A stretch of 64,000 nucleotides of DNA from Bacteroidales bacterium UBA3743 (GCA_002371265.1 DFGT01000031.1:1-64000); one strand, 5' to 3'. Counted from the first letter of the stretch, positions 36,401-44,805 are shown. The notes: a model not told the origin generated them from the sequence alone. Translations and numbers: made by a program.

Positions 36401-37464
36401 CGTTTATCAACGACATCACACGTTTCACCATCGGACACTCTCCATTCACCTCTGACGCGATCATGGAGAACGCACTGTTCGACGACTTCCTCATCTTCGA
36501 CACCGCTCTCTCTCCCGATCAAGTGATGGAGATAGGACGACGTGCGACGGCAATGCAGTACACCGACCGTTTAGAAAATCCGGATGCAGAACGTCAGGCA
36601 TTAAAGAACTTAGTGAAGGAAGTAAAAAACTACGTCAACGAGACCAAGGACAATGAGCTCAAGCAAGCCTATACCACAGCGACTCGTGCTCTCAACTCAT
36701 CAAGTACAACTACCGTCAACAGTGCATACGTAGCATTGACGGAAGCTGTGGCAAATTATAAGCAGAGCCAGTTGAGACTTGCGCAGAACGGTCAGCCAGC
36801 CGACCTCACTTGCCTTATCACTAACAGCTCTTTCACTCGCTACAACGTGGGATGGCAGGGTGCTGATCTCAGTGTCGCCTACAATGCTTATGCCAACGAG
36901 ACAGCGGAACAGTTTTCACGTCCATTTGACATTTGGCAGGAGATCACCGGACTTCCAGCAGGCGTCTACACCATCAGATGTAAAGCTTTCTACAGAGCAG
37001 GATCAATCAGCGCGGGCTATCAAGCATGGCAGGACAACGCAACGTCGACTCGCAACGCGCAACTCTATGCAAACGATGTCGCCACTCCGCTGCCAAATCT
37101 GTTCAGTTCGTCCGCCTACACATACAACCCATACACATACCCTGATAATCTCACCCAGGCATCCTCCGCGCTCAACGACGCGAACGCTTACACTCCCGTC
37201 TCTATAAGCATTAAGATCGACGAGGGGGAGACGTTGCGACTGGGAATACGCAAACAGTCCACTATATCCGCAGACTGGGTGGCATACGACAATTTCCAAC
37301 TCTTCTACGTGGAAAATCTTACAGACGTCAAAAATATCAGCGTCGAGCATACCAGCGACGACGTCTATGATATTCAAGGCCGTCTCGTCCGCAAGAATTC
37401 CAATCTGACAGGTATACCCAAAGGAGTGTATATCATCAACGGAGTAAAATTATTGGTTAAATAA
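33436..37464 (+). CDS. Multidomain GH51 alpha-L-arabinofuranosidase
   Basis: About 1342 residues from the ATG at 33436; the upstream in-frame TTG at 33358 lies in a promoter-like stretch. Signal peptide: ILFLLAVGITSVQAQ. GH51 begins at once (HYGIFYEEINHAGDGGLYAELVRN is split by an inserted CBM4_9-like domain, about 70-215), with acid/base Glu in YLEIGNEQEF and nucleophile Glu in HIYVGEYAV. After the GH51 beta domain come a DUF1080/LamG-like jelly roll, a second concanavalin-type domain (EDYTVSINMLQR, RIYIDGHLKNEI), a three-helix FIVAR-like segment, a further carbohydrate-binding module and a short tail (DVYDIQGRLVRKN... INGVKLLVK). It would remove arabinose side chains from arabinoxylan or arabinan outside the cell. 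Confidence 0.9.
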   Translation: MTHFITKITTAGHRLMILFLLAVGITSVQAQIELKFNLNNRGDLVTEDHYGIFYEEINHAGDGGLYAELVRNRSFEEDMDKPMSWSTVGNAEMSLTADKMLNAVQLRSLKVNMKSANTGVRNEGYWGINIVAGREYDLSFWLRAEDSYDGNIIAELQNANGQNLGSTSINVKATQEWKKYTVKFKATGADVHGYLALKGDKKGIIYLDVVSLFPPTFKGRKNGCRPDLAQMLADMHPRFMRFPGGCYIEGSWGDGFTNRFEWKKTVGPIEERPGHINRNWKYKVTDGQGYHEYLELAEDLGANAMFVVNIGIGHDWRVDENDIDPFIQEALDAIEYANGGTETFYGRMRAQNGHPEPFNLKYLEIGNEQEFMLNRDDYMKRYMQFYNAIKTRWPDLHLIANSYWFDDITEPVELKDEHYYDSPEFFISQYDRYDNQSKSTTHIYVGEYAVTKDYGTLGNMNAAIGEAVFMQGCENNSEAVRMMSYAPIFTHEDDFNWRPDMIRFNSSMSYGTPSYYVQKMFSNNIGKQNINWTEKGNGVNLDSNKSAIGIGTWSTAATFTNFQAKITNGTVISGNKTASTDWKTSNGSWNISTSAGSFTQTNASQTDVRCVTRNLYDLTNLDMTVHATKQSGSEGFLIIFNYIDENNYAWLNLGGWGNTKHAVEQCQNGFKSVLGEKAGSLTTGKEYTIRILKEGQNVRCYLNGEVIINAKLRAYGNRTVYTSASIDDETGMMYIKVVNPTNSSKDVALVLSGGQAKTAEAEILSAAKGTDENTTAKPKYIVPRTQQLTVKDDGTIAYECPAYSVGVIRVHVDNVTPPQPEPLPNPVLSFSFEDGKPTDDSGTYTGDLAGKASIITLDDGNHVLATGLKGEGSYLNIPLSAAKHALGTAEDYTVSINMLQRIGNNTGKFCWAYSLEHGTDQYIGLVNTGGNSDWYYEIKNENTEGVHSYSGLSVGDWHNVTYTQQGNVGRIYIDGHLKNEITVKQKPSSFINDITRFTIGHSPFTSDAIMENALFDDFLIFDTALSPDQVMEIGRRATAMQYTDRLENPDAERQALKNLVKEVKNYVNETKDNELKQAYTTATRALNSSSTTTVNSAYVALTEAVANYKQSQLRLAQNGQPADLTCLITNSSFTRYNVGWQGADLSVAYNAYANETAEQFSRPFDIWQEITGLPAGVYTIRCKAFYRAGSISAGYQAWQDNATSTRNAQLYANDVATPLPNLFSSSAYTYNPYTYPDNLTQASSALNDANAYTPVSISIKIDEGETLRLGIRKQSTISADWVAYDNFQLFYVENLTDVKNISVEHTSDDVYDIQGRLVRKNSNLTGIPKGVYIINGVKLLVK

Positions 37465-37504
37465 TTCTAGTTTAGCACATATAAAAACCAGAAAGAACAG
37501 ATCG

Positions 37505-37528
37505 TAGGGGCAGGTTTGAAACCTGCCC
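37505..37528 (+). repeat. Intergenic palindrome GTAGGGGCAGG...
   Basis: GGGCAGGTTT-G-AAACCTGCCC, preceded by GTAG. The same palindrome, reversed, is at 63462-63485. It lies 41 bp after the GH51 stop. Confidence 0.6.
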
Positions 37529-37584
37529 GCAATAAAATCACATCATATTCAAACAGAAAACAGCGTCAGCTATAATATCTGACA

Positions 37585-37770
37585 CTTGGAAAACTCACAA
37601 ACATGTTTGTTTTGAAAAACTCTTAACAGAGAAAACATAAACAGTAGAAAAACGCACACGTTTTCTTTTGTTTTTGTTTTTTGCGTTGGGCGGTTTTCTA
37701 TGTCATCTATGACATGTTTTCCAGCACCGACAACGAAGTTGTACTTGTGGTGTGCGTTTTCTGTTTTAAT
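37585..37770 (+). repeat. Family B repeat, copy 1
   Basis: About 186 bp from CTTGGAAAACTCACAAAC to GTGTGCGTTTTCTGTTTTAA. The reverse complement of 62078-62261 matches it along its length. It contains an inverted repeat between AAACAGtAGAAAAACGCACAC and GTGTGCGTTTTCTGTTT. No ORF. It fills the gap between the GH51 and Ogt genes. Confidence 0.7.
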
Positions 37771-37817
37771 TTTGTCATAAAGAATTCATTCCTCAACTAA
37801 ATCGAAAAAATATTAAC

Positions 37818-38327
37818 ATGTCATACATTTCCCTCTACTCCACCCCGTCCGAATTTGACGACATCATACTCGTCGCCGACGGGGATTATCTTACGGGACT
37901 GTATTTCATCCATTCGCAAGAAGGGAAGAGATATCTGAAAGATGGGCAGGAAGCCAACCTGCCTGTTTTTCAGGACACACGACGTTGGCTTGACAGTTAT
38001 TTTTCAGGACATCAGCCCAATTTCACTCCACGTTACAGATTGGATAATGCCACATCATTCCGCAGAGAAGTGTCGGACATCATGTGCGGCATTCCATACG
38101 GCAAGACAGTCACCTACGGAGAGATAGCCACACAAATAGCGGAAAGACACGGAGTAGAGAAGATGTCAGCACAAGCAGTAGGCGGTGCGGTAGGTTGGAA
38201 TCCGATCTGCATAATTATCCCCTGCCATCGAGTGATGGGGGCAAACGGCAAACTCACAGGCTACGGAGGAGGCATCAAGAATAAAATCGCACTACTTCTG
38301 CATGAAAAATCATTTTGGATAAATTGA
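37818..38327 (+). CDS. ogt: Methylated-DNA-[protein]-cysteine S-methyltransferase
   Basis: A 169-residue suicide repair protein that moves the methyl group from O6-methylguanine to its own cysteine. The active site is IIPCHRVMG with C136; upstream are the recognition helix (SAQAVGGAVGWNP) and the wing (FRREVSDIMCGIPYGKTVTYGEIA). The N-terminal ribonuclease-like domain is short but present. It has no Ada domain, so it is of the Ogt type. It stands alone between two repeat-rich regions. Confidence 0.95.
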   Translation: MSYISLYSTPSEFDDIILVADGDYLTGLYFIHSQEGKRYLKDGQEANLPVFQDTRRWLDSYFSGHQPNFTPRYRLDNATSFRREVSDIMCGIPYGKTVTYGEIATQIAERHGVEKMSAQAVGGAVGWNPICIIIPCHRVMGANGKLTGYGGGIKNKIALLLHEKSFWIN

Positions 38328-38479
38328 AAATACAAGTTTTGCTATCTGTAAATAAAAGATTTCTTTTGCTTCCAAAGTGGTGCATTATATCCAGTTCTTA
38401 TAATTAGCAGCACTCTTCAAGCGAGCCGATACCCAACCAAATCTACCCCAAAAAGCATAGGTTTAGTTGGGTATCTAGC

Positions 38480-38626
38480 TGGAGTGTCATAATAAAAATT
38501 CCAAAGTCGGAGACTTTCTCTGAGGTCTTATATCCTCTGTGGTTTTACATATGCTCGCCTTCGGCTCGCACCAGGATGAAGGGGGAGTTAGGGCGTTTCG
38601 CCCTTAAATTCCTCATCTTAGGAGAA
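38480..38626 (-). repeat. Family A repeat fragment (rearranged)
   Basis: AGCTGGAGTGTCATAAT at 38480 matches the left part of the element in plus sense, but the rest (CCTCTGTGGTTTTA, GCTCGCCTTCGGCTCGCAC, TTAGGGCGTTTCGCCCTTAA) is in reverse sense. It therefore looks like a broken or inverted copy without terminal repeats. Confidence 0.55.
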
Positions 38627-38674
38627 CACTATTTTTTTATTGAATTTATGATTTTCAAATAGGAAAGCCACACA

Positions 38675-38730
38675 TGCTTTCCAGCACCGGCAACGAAGTT
38701 GTACTTGTGATGTGCGTTTTCTGTTTTAAC
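38675..38730 (+). repeat. Family B repeat fragment
   Basis: The last 55 bp of family B (CTTTCCAGCACCGGCAACG through TGCGTTTTCTGTTTTAA) recur here, 0.9 kb after the full copy at 37585. Confidence 0.6.
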
Positions 38731-38784
38731 ATTACTTTGATGTATACAGCTGTTTATTCTCTATCCATTTACAAAGAAATAAGA

Positions 38785-38792
38785 TATCTTTG
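38785..38792 (+). promoter_or_regulatory. -7 box (TATCTTTG)
   Basis: TATCTTTG fits TAnnTTTG and lies 28 bp before the ATG at 38820. It makes the upstream TTG at 38790 impossible as the start of the DUF4298 gene. Confidence 0.6.
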
Positions 38793-38819
38793 CAGTTGAA
38801 GACAAAAATTGTTTTGACT

Positions 38820-39101
38820 ATGAAACAGACTGAACGTATCGCACAGATGGAAAACCTCTTCGACAAGAGTAACGAGGTGATCCGACAATTACAACAAGCT
38901 GTTGACGACTTCTATGCTTTGCAACCCGTCATCTCCAAATTAGAAAACTATTATAAAACCGACTGGCACACCGACTTCGAAGCTGACGAGGAAGGCAAAT
39001 TACCTGCCGACCTAAAACGTGGTGTGTTGAGCGAAGACGGTCTGTGGGATTTGCTTGAAGAATACCAGCGTCTGAAAGAGTGCTTTGAAGAGAGCGAATG
39101 A
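38820..39101 (+). CDS. DUF4298 family protein
   Basis: A 93-residue cytosolic, mostly helical and acidic protein (RIAQMENLFDKSNEVIRQLQ, AVDDFYALQPVISKLENYY, LPADLKRGVLSEDGLWDLLE). It fits DUF4298, a small Bacteroidota/Firmicutes family of unknown role. Its stop codon abuts that of the convergent methyltransferase gene (39101/39102), so the two transcripts overlap at the 3' ends. Confidence 0.75.
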   Translation: MKQTERIAQMENLFDKSNEVIRQLQQAVDDFYALQPVISKLENYYKTDWHTDFEADEEGKLPADLKRGVLSEDGLWDLLEEYQRLKECFEESE

Positions 39102-39590
39102 TCAGAATGGCAAAAACCTGCCGGTGCGACTACAATACGCTTCATATTCCTCGCCAAAATCACGTCGAAGTCTACTCTCTTCCGTACGTACCTGCACCAA
39201 CATTATCAACACGAAGATGATAAAGACAGCCAATGCCTGCCACGTCCACAGCCATGTGCAAATGCCAATCAAGTAGACGAAGGTGCCTGTCAGCATAGGA
39301 TTACGGCTTAATCTATATGGCCCATCTGTCATCAGATGCTTGGTGCGTGGTGCCACCTCATGGCCGAACGCATCCATTGGGTTGCCATTACCCTTCCGTC
39401 GCATATAAACAATAGACCACACACTTATAACCAGTCCAACAACAGCCAAGACAGCTCCTATCACAAGCCTCAACATATCTGTTGGGATCAACTCTGGTCT
39501 GCCCGACGCAATCCACATGATGGATGGAATCAGACATACAAATAGTATTCCTCCTAATAGGTAACCGAAAATTTCTTTCAATGTTTTCAT
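39102..39590 (-). CDS. Isoprenylcysteine-carboxyl-methyltransferase-like membrane protein
   Basis: A 162-residue membrane protein with about four helices (LLGGILFVCLIPSIMWIASG, LVIGAVLAVVGLVISVWSIVYM, FVYLIGICTWLWTWQALAVFIIFVL). The C-terminal part carries the ICMT/PEMT methyltransferase signature (YRLSRNPMLTGT; RTEESRLRRDFGEEYEAYC). Bacterial members are SAM-dependent but their substrates are mostly unknown; phospholipids or small thiols are candidates. Confidence 0.8.
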   Translation of the reverse strand: MKTLKEIFGYLLGGILFVCLIPSIMWIASGRPELIPTDMLRLVIGAVLAVVGLVISVWSIVYMRRKGNGNPMDAFGHEVAPRTKHLMTDGPYRLSRNPMLTGTFVYLIGICTWLWTWQALAVFIIFVLIMLVQVRTEESRLRRDFGEEYEAYCSRTGRFLPF

Positions 39591-39623
39591 AACTTTATAT
39601 CTAATTGCATTTTAATTCTGTAT

Positions 39624-39751
39624 ATGACAAATCATAAAATGAGTTTTCTCTGAAAGCTTCTTTCCTCTGTGGTTTTTTATTGTCGCTCGCCCTTACGGGC
39701 TCGCGATGGTGGGAGAGGTAAGGGCGTTCCGCCCTTTACAATCCTCATTTT
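39624..39751 (-). repeat. Family A derivative, tandem copy 1
   Basis: From ATGACAAATC to CCTCATTTT, containing CTTTCCTCTGTGG, GCTCGCCCTTACGGGCTCGC and AAGGGCGTTCCGCCCTTT. The same 125-bp block is repeated 198 bp on. Confidence 0.65.
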
Positions 39752-39821
39752 AACACCACCCCGAATATGATAACCAACTGCGAAACTTGAATTTCATAAG
39801 AGCCTTTTGCGTCCTTGAATT

Positions 39822-39947
39822 ATGACAAATCTTAAAATGAGCTTTCTCTGAGAGCTTCTTTCCTCTGTGGTTTTATTGTCGCTCACCCTTATGGACTCGC
39901 GATGGTGGGAGAGGTAAGGGCGTTCCGCCCTTTGCAATCCTCATTTG
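39822..39947 (-). repeat. Family A derivative, tandem copy 2
   Basis: Second copy of the block at 39624 with few changes (GCTCACCCTTATGGACTCGC in the stem, so the stem is less perfect). A 70-bp spacer separates the copies. It ends 8 bp before the M60 protein stop at 39955 and may serve as its 3' processing or termination hairpin. Confidence 0.65.
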
Positions 39948-39954
39948 TATACCA

Positions 39955-42900
39955 TCAACGAAGGAAGATGATCTTCTTGCCATCTTTTATATAGATGTTA
40001 GCAGGTTGTAATGAAGAACCCCTTCGTCCAAGCAGATCGTAGTAGAATCCGTCGTTTTGTATGTCCACTGAGATCGCATCCACATTCTTAATAGACGTAT
40101 AATCACCAAGATCGCCAACCAACGTGCCGTATTCAGCCCACGCGGATGCCTCATACTCGGCAAGTGATTCTGCATAGACATGGATGATTGGTTTGGATGA
40201 GAACAGGTAGTTGCCGATTGCAGGAGGTGTTTTTGCCTTAACATAAACATGTTTCACCTCTGAATTGTAGAACACTCCTTGACTCAGTCTTTTGACATTC
40301 TCTCCTATCTCCACCGTCGACAATTGGCTACAGTAAGCAAACGCATCCAATTCTACACTTACAACATTGTCTGGGATTTGGACGGACATCAATCCTGACT
40401 GAGCAAACGCATTGCTTCCGATAGACGTGATGGTCTGTGGCAATGTCAATGACACAAGTCCACGATGGTTGTAGAATGAGTAAGTTCCCATGTCGTCGTC
40501 ACTCGTAGTATAGGTTTCATAATAAGCATCTCCACCGCCCACGATTGTTGCATCAGAAAGATCTATGGATTGCAAATTTCCAGCTGCCACAAGTTGACGT
40601 AGGTATTTGATATCAGTACCGTTGATCGGACCGCTGATTTTAGCTTTTACAGCCTGAGCAGAAAGGTGATCTGAAAGAGTGCCAGCCTCCGTCATGCTGA
40701 CGGTTTCCACACCAGAACCTGATTTCGCCACCTCGTGCATCGTGCCGTCTAAGTCAACTGAATAGATGGTAAAATCTTCGTCGACGCAGGATGGAATGCA
40801 GAAACGCAAAGCATTGGCCGCATAGACCATCTTTCCATCACTGTTGAGTGCCACAAAACCTATACCGCCAGAGCCACTCATGGCATAAAGAGAATCAGCC
40901 TGAATATAGGTGTATTGAGACGGTTGGGATTCACCTGAAAGAAAATCTGTGAACTGGCCCAAATCTCCGCACTGACCTATTTGATCCGAGCCAGCACGTT
41001 TTCCATCTTTCGCCACAAGGAAATCCGTCGCAGGAATCTCCTCCACACGATCCTCAATGAATAGAATCTCCCTGTTCTTCTTCGGATATTTGGAAATCTC
41101 CTCCAATGTCTTGTCTATGTCCTCTTGGTTGACAGTGAGATCGTATATTCCGTAATCGTCTATTGTCAGGTTGCAAGGCTCGAAGAAACCCCAAGCTGTG
41201 AAAAAGTCAGTCAAATCCTCTTGTGCCACCTCACAAACCTTTCTGACAAACTTTAATGAGCTGTTGTAGGTATTCGTCCATAATTCCAACGGATCTTTTC
41301 TCAGCTCTTGGAAAAGTGTCGGATAAAAAGCAGTGTTTTTCTCCGCCTGGTGATAGTAGAGATATAGCTGATAGTACATTCTCATTTTGCTGGTGACATC
41401 TCTTGAGAAGAAAGGCACATGGTGAGCATAATAGTTCATCGTTGTCGCAAGCGGATGTCCTTTTGTTGTGGTGACACCGTCGAGATAACAGATCACATTG
41501 GAAAATAGATTGTTGGAAACCTCCGTGCAGCTTTCCAGGTTGATCGCACCCTGGTTGTTATGTCCACACTCATGAGCCGCGCACCAGTCGTCCAGTCCGG
41601 CCTGTATGACAAATGATTTTCTGATGCAATCCACTGAATTATAGGAAGTACGGTAAGGACATGAATTGGCATAGCCATCATCAGTAGCCTCTCCTTCTAT
41701 CGCAAAATTCGGATTATTGTAATAAATTGGGAAAATTGCCTCTCCTCCGGTCAGACGGAATGGTGCAACAGCACGACGTCCTGACGCCACCGACTCACAC
41801 ATTCCCATCAACTCCTTTTCCCAGACAGTGAGGCTATCAAACCATACCACACTGCTTTTTATAGTAGAAGGGAAAACCTCTTTGTAGGTCGACGTCTTGA
41901 AATTGAGAATTGTCTCTCCTCCTTTTACAGTAAACAAATCATGTGTCGCATTGTTAAGAAGTTCCACATAGTCGTTGTCGTTATGTCGAGCCACATCGTA
42001 ATAGCCATTCACCACTCCACCCTCGACATGAATCTTGATGTCCGGCCACTCACTTAGCTTTTTCGTTTTCGACCGTGTGTCTGCAGTATACACTATATAA
42101 TACAACGCATCTTTCTGTCCATCAATGATATTCAATCCCTTAGTCAGCTTGTGACCAGTCTTGGCATTTCCAATAAGATCGTTGTTGACACAGCCAGCAA
42201 AATAGAGCGTCGCATCAGAAGGGATATCCTGATCCACGAAAACATATAATGGGCTGTCGTCCGACGCATAAATTCCCGTCGGATTACCCATATACGAACC
42301 ACCTGTAGCCATCATTGCCCCATTCCAATAATTCGCGTCGCTATACGCTTTATATTCACTGATACGGAATTCCTTTTCGTGGGCTGCCCAACTATCGTTT
42401 CTAATTTTCAAAATCATGTTGACTACAGCATCAGGGAGGCTGTCGTTTGTCATTTCATGCATTAATCCGTCGACATGCATTGAGGCATATTCGCTTTTAA
42501 GCTCTGTACATGCCTTATCAACAAAATATTTGTCGAGCGACGTCTTCAGAATAGACGACGTCATATCCTGAGGATAAAGTTCTTCCAAATTTCCGACAAT
42601 AGTACCAAACTCATTCCAGTCGGAATCAGCAAAATCGTCTTTCATATCAGAGTAGACACAGATAGTAGGGTTGGAAGAGAACAGATAATAAGTGATAGTA
42701 GGTATGGACGAAGATCTCACATAAACCACCTTGACAGAAGAGCCGAAGAAAACACCCTGCTCCAACTTGTTGGTTTTCCTTCCAAGCACAACAGTGTCCA
42801 AAGCGTTGCAATAGGCAAAAGCATCAAACCCCAACGTCGACACCTTATCAGGAATTTCTATTTTCTTTAATCCTGATTTTGAAAAAGCCTTGGATGAAAT

Positions 42901-43266
42901 ATACGTGATTGAATTAGGGAGACTAATATATTCCAGTTTTTCACACTGATTGAACATACACTCTCCGACAATGTTGTCGTTCGTGGTAAACTCCTCATAG
43001 TAGGCATCACCGCCGCTCACAATGGATGCGTCAGACAAATTCAAGGATGTAATGTTTCCATTGTTTATTTGTTGACGAAGATATTTTATATCAGAGCCGT
43101 TGATCGCACCATTTATTTTGACATTCTTGTCCATTGTTGTCAGCAAAGCCGGAAGAGATCCCGGCTGTGGCACATCGACAACCGTTTCCGCCCATAAGGA
43201 AGAAACGCCACAGATGGCGAAAATAAACAAAATCGCCAAAGTCTTTATAGTATGATTTGCTTCCAT
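39955..43266 (-). CDS. Secreted M60-like metallopeptidase flanked by duplicated LRR cassettes
   Basis: A 1103-residue secreted protein. Signal peptide: LAILFIFAICGVSSLWAE. Residues about 45-235 are BspA-type LRR_5 repeats (SLNLSDASIVSGGDAYYEEF, GLKKIEIPDKVSTLGFDAFAY). The middle holds a gluzincin peptidase of the M60/enhancin kind: AAHECGHNNQ near residue 565 with the third ligand Glu shortly after (INLESCTEVSNN). Residues about 890-1085 are a second LRR cassette almost parallel to the first (KISGPINGTDIKYLRQLV, SIDLSDATIVGGGDAYYETY, FAYCSQLSTVEIGENVKRL). The end has a short tail (FYYDLLGRRGSSLQ... KDGKKIIFLR). M60 enzymes are known to cut O-glycosylated mucin-like proteins; that target is inferred here. 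Confidence 0.87.
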   Translation of the reverse strand: MEANHTIKTLAILFIFAICGVSSLWAETVVDVPQPGSLPALLTTMDKNVKINGAINGSDIKYLRQQINNGNITSLNLSDASIVSGGDAYYEEFTTNDNIVGECMFNQCEKLEYISLPNSITYISSKAFSKSGLKKIEIPDKVSTLGFDAFAYCNALDTVVLGRKTNKLEQGVFFGSSVKVVYVRSSSIPTITYYLFSSNPTICVYSDMKDDFADSDWNEFGTIVGNLEELYPQDMTSSILKTSLDKYFVDKACTELKSEYASMHVDGLMHEMTNDSLPDAVVNMILKIRNDSWAAHEKEFRISEYKAYSDANYWNGAMMATGGSYMGNPTGIYASDDSPLYVFVDQDIPSDATLYFAGCVNNDLIGNAKTGHKLTKGLNIIDGQKDALYYIVYTADTRSKTKKLSEWPDIKIHVEGGVVNGYYDVARHNDNDYVELLNNATHDLFTVKGGETILNFKTSTYKEVFPSTIKSSVVWFDSLTVWEKELMGMCESVASGRRAVAPFRLTGGEAIFPIYYNNPNFAIEGEATDDGYANSCPYRTSYNSVDCIRKSFVIQAGLDDWCAAHECGHNNQGAINLESCTEVSNNLFSNVICYLDGVTTTKGHPLATTMNYYAHHVPFFSRDVTSKMRMYYQLYLYYHQAEKNTAFYPTLFQELRKDPLELWTNTYNSSLKFVRKVCEVAQEDLTDFFTAWGFFEPCNLTIDDYGIYDLTVNQEDIDKTLEEISKYPKKNREILFIEDRVEEIPATDFLVAKDGKRAGSDQIGQCGDLGQFTDFLSGESQPSQYTYIQADSLYAMSGSGGIGFVALNSDGKMVYAANALRFCIPSCVDEDFTIYSVDLDGTMHEVAKSGSGVETVSMTEAGTLSDHLSAQAVKAKISGPINGTDIKYLRQLVAAGNLQSIDLSDATIVGGGDAYYETYTTSDDDMGTYSFYNHRGLVSLTLPQTITSIGSNAFAQSGLMSVQIPDNVVSVELDAFAYCSQLSTVEIGENVKRLSQGVFYNSEVKHVYVKAKTPPAIGNYLFSSKPIIHVYAESLAEYEASAWAEYGTLVGDLGDYTSIKNVDAISVDIQNDGFYYDLLGRRGSSLQPANIYIKDGKKIIFLR

Positions 43267-43417
43267 AATTAAACCCTTTTGATTGCACTTAATTATTTTT
43301 CAGACTCGCAAAGTAGATTTTTTCTTTGACAATCCCAAACGGATCAACCGGTTATTACCAAAACCATGTTGACAAACATTTTGTATTAACGCTGCCCCGT
43401 TTAGCAACTGATTTTCG

Positions 43418-43530
43418 AAGATTATTAAGGACCCTTTCTCTCTATTGCGAGCCGAAGGCGAACATATATAAAAACCACAGAGGAAAAAGTTCTCAGAGAA
43501 AGTCTACGACTTTTTTTGAGGGGAAAGAGA
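43418..43530 (+). repeat. Family A repeat fragment
   Basis: Matches the middle of the MITE-like element in plus sense (GCGAGCCGAAGGCGAAC, AAAACCACAGAGG, AAAGTCTACGACTTTTTTTG). Both terminal repeats are missing. Confidence 0.55.
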
Positions 43531-43620
43531 TAGGAAGCCAGTCAGGATGGGGAAATGCCTTTTCTATAAATCTTCATAATTGCAAACTCACAGATTAGAA
43601 TTCGTCAAGTCAAATTTTCG

Positions 43621-43713
43621 GCCAAAACAGCTGGAATTTTGTGAAATCCAAGGCTAAAACTATTAGAATTTTGTGAAAATTCAGTCTAAAATAGTCGGAA
43701 TTTTGTGAAAATT
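43621..43713. repeat. Three 32-bp tandem repeats with AATTTTGTGAAAATT core
   Basis: Units start at 43621, 43653 and 43685 and share (G/T)C(C/T)AAAA-N6-GAATTTTGTGAAA. The core AATTTTGTGAAAATT is itself an inverted repeat, exact in units 2 and 3. The array lies about 350 bp upstream of the M60 gene start and downstream of the esterase pair. It could be an operator array or a simple tandem repeat. Confidence 0.7.
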
Positions 43714-43737
43714 ACTTATTATATAATTAAAAATCAA

Positions 43738-43776
43738 ATAAAAATCCGTGCCATCCCATAGAGACGACACGGATAT
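43738..43776 (-). terminator. Terminator after esterase
   Basis: On the minus strand ATCCGTG pairs with CACGGAT around a 17-nt inner part, followed by TTTTTATTTG. It lies 26 bp past the stop at 43802. Confidence 0.65.
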
Positions 43777-43801
43777 ACACGCTAAACAGATTTATAGAAA
43801 T

Positions 43802-44803
43802 TTATTCGTGGAAGAAGTATGGTAGTCCATCATACACATAGTGTCTCACATAACCCCACCAGTGAGTCAAACCTGGGGCTACCATAAAGTATAGATTACC
43901 TTTTGAGAAATCAGAAGTATAGACGAAGTTGCTGCTGTTCTTCATCGCCTGAATCTGTGGATTCTCGTTAGGGTATGCGATATCATCAGAACCAGTTGCC
44001 GCGAAAATGAAATAGTCACGGGTTGTAAAACCTGATTTGGCGATAGCATCGTCGATTGTACGTGCCTTGTCCTGACCAGAGTTACAGCCATTACACCAAA
44101 GGTCTCCACTTAGAGGCATGAAATATGCGCAGATATCCAAGCAATACAAGAAGACATTCCATGTGGATACACATCCCATAGAGAATCCTCCGTATGCACG
44201 GTGACGACGGGATGCCTTAATGTCGGCTTCCGAAGTAGACTCCGCATAAGTGGAGTATTTGCCCTCCACGAAAGGAATCACACTTGCACGGAACTCCTCA
44301 TAGAAGTTTTGAGCCTCGCTACCGTTTCCATTGAAAGTAGGAGTAACCACAATAAGAGGTTCCAATTCACCGTTCATGATCATGTGGTCGAGGATATTCT
44401 GTAGCATGACATCATTACCAAAGATAGTGTTCTCATTCTCACTTCCACCATGCATCAGATAAAGGATATTGTACTTTTTGTTCTCGTCGTAACCATAAGG
44501 CACATACACCTTCAAAGTTTTGTTACCTCTGATACCATTGTAATATTCAGTGATAACACGTCCTGCCTGCTGACAACCGTTCAGATACTCATTTGGTGCA
44601 GCATGGTATTGCAAGTTAGCATCATAATTATAAGGCACCTTTGGCTCCTCAACTGGTTCCTGTACTGCTGGTGCATGGAAGACAACACTGTCTGGAGTCT
44701 CATCCATAGAGAAGCGTAACTGACCATCTTTGTAGATATAAAGTTGAGCACTGGCAAGCAGACTGCAAGCCAAAGAAGCAGCTGTGAATAGAATCTTTTT
44801 CAT
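43802..44803 (-). CDS. CE1-like (feruloyl/acetyl xylan) esterase
   Basis: A 333-residue secreted serine esterase. Signal peptide: SLACSLLASAQ; a short Bacteroidota N-terminal motif (YIYKDGQLRFSMDETPDSVVF) precedes the alpha/beta-hydrolase domain at about 80-333. The nucleophile elbow is GGFSMG (S208) and the oxyanion region LYLMHGGSENEN; the C-terminal His is probably in PGLTHWWGY (about H317). This fits esterase family D/CE1, which frees ferulate or acetate from xylan side chains, in keeping with the GH51 enzyme upstream. It is 2 bp downstream of the small T9SS-tailed protein and so in one transcript with it. Confidence 0.87.
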   Translation of the reverse strand: MKKILFTAASLACSLLASAQLYIYKDGQLRFSMDETPDSVVFHAPAVQEPVEEPKVPYNYDANLQYHAAPNEYLNGCQQAGRVITEYYNGIRGNKTLKVYVPYGYDENKKYNILYLMHGGSENENTIFGNDVMLQNILDHMIMNGELEPLIVVTPTFNGNGSEAQNFYEEFRASVIPFVEGKYSTYAESTSEADIKASRRHRAYGGFSMGCVSTWNVFLYCLDICAYFMPLSGDLWCNGCNSGQDKARTIDDAIAKSGFTTRDYFIFAATGSDDIAYPNENPQIQAMKNSSNFVYTSDFSKGNLYFMVAPGLTHWWGYVRHYVYDGLPYFFHE

Positions 44804-44805
44804 AG

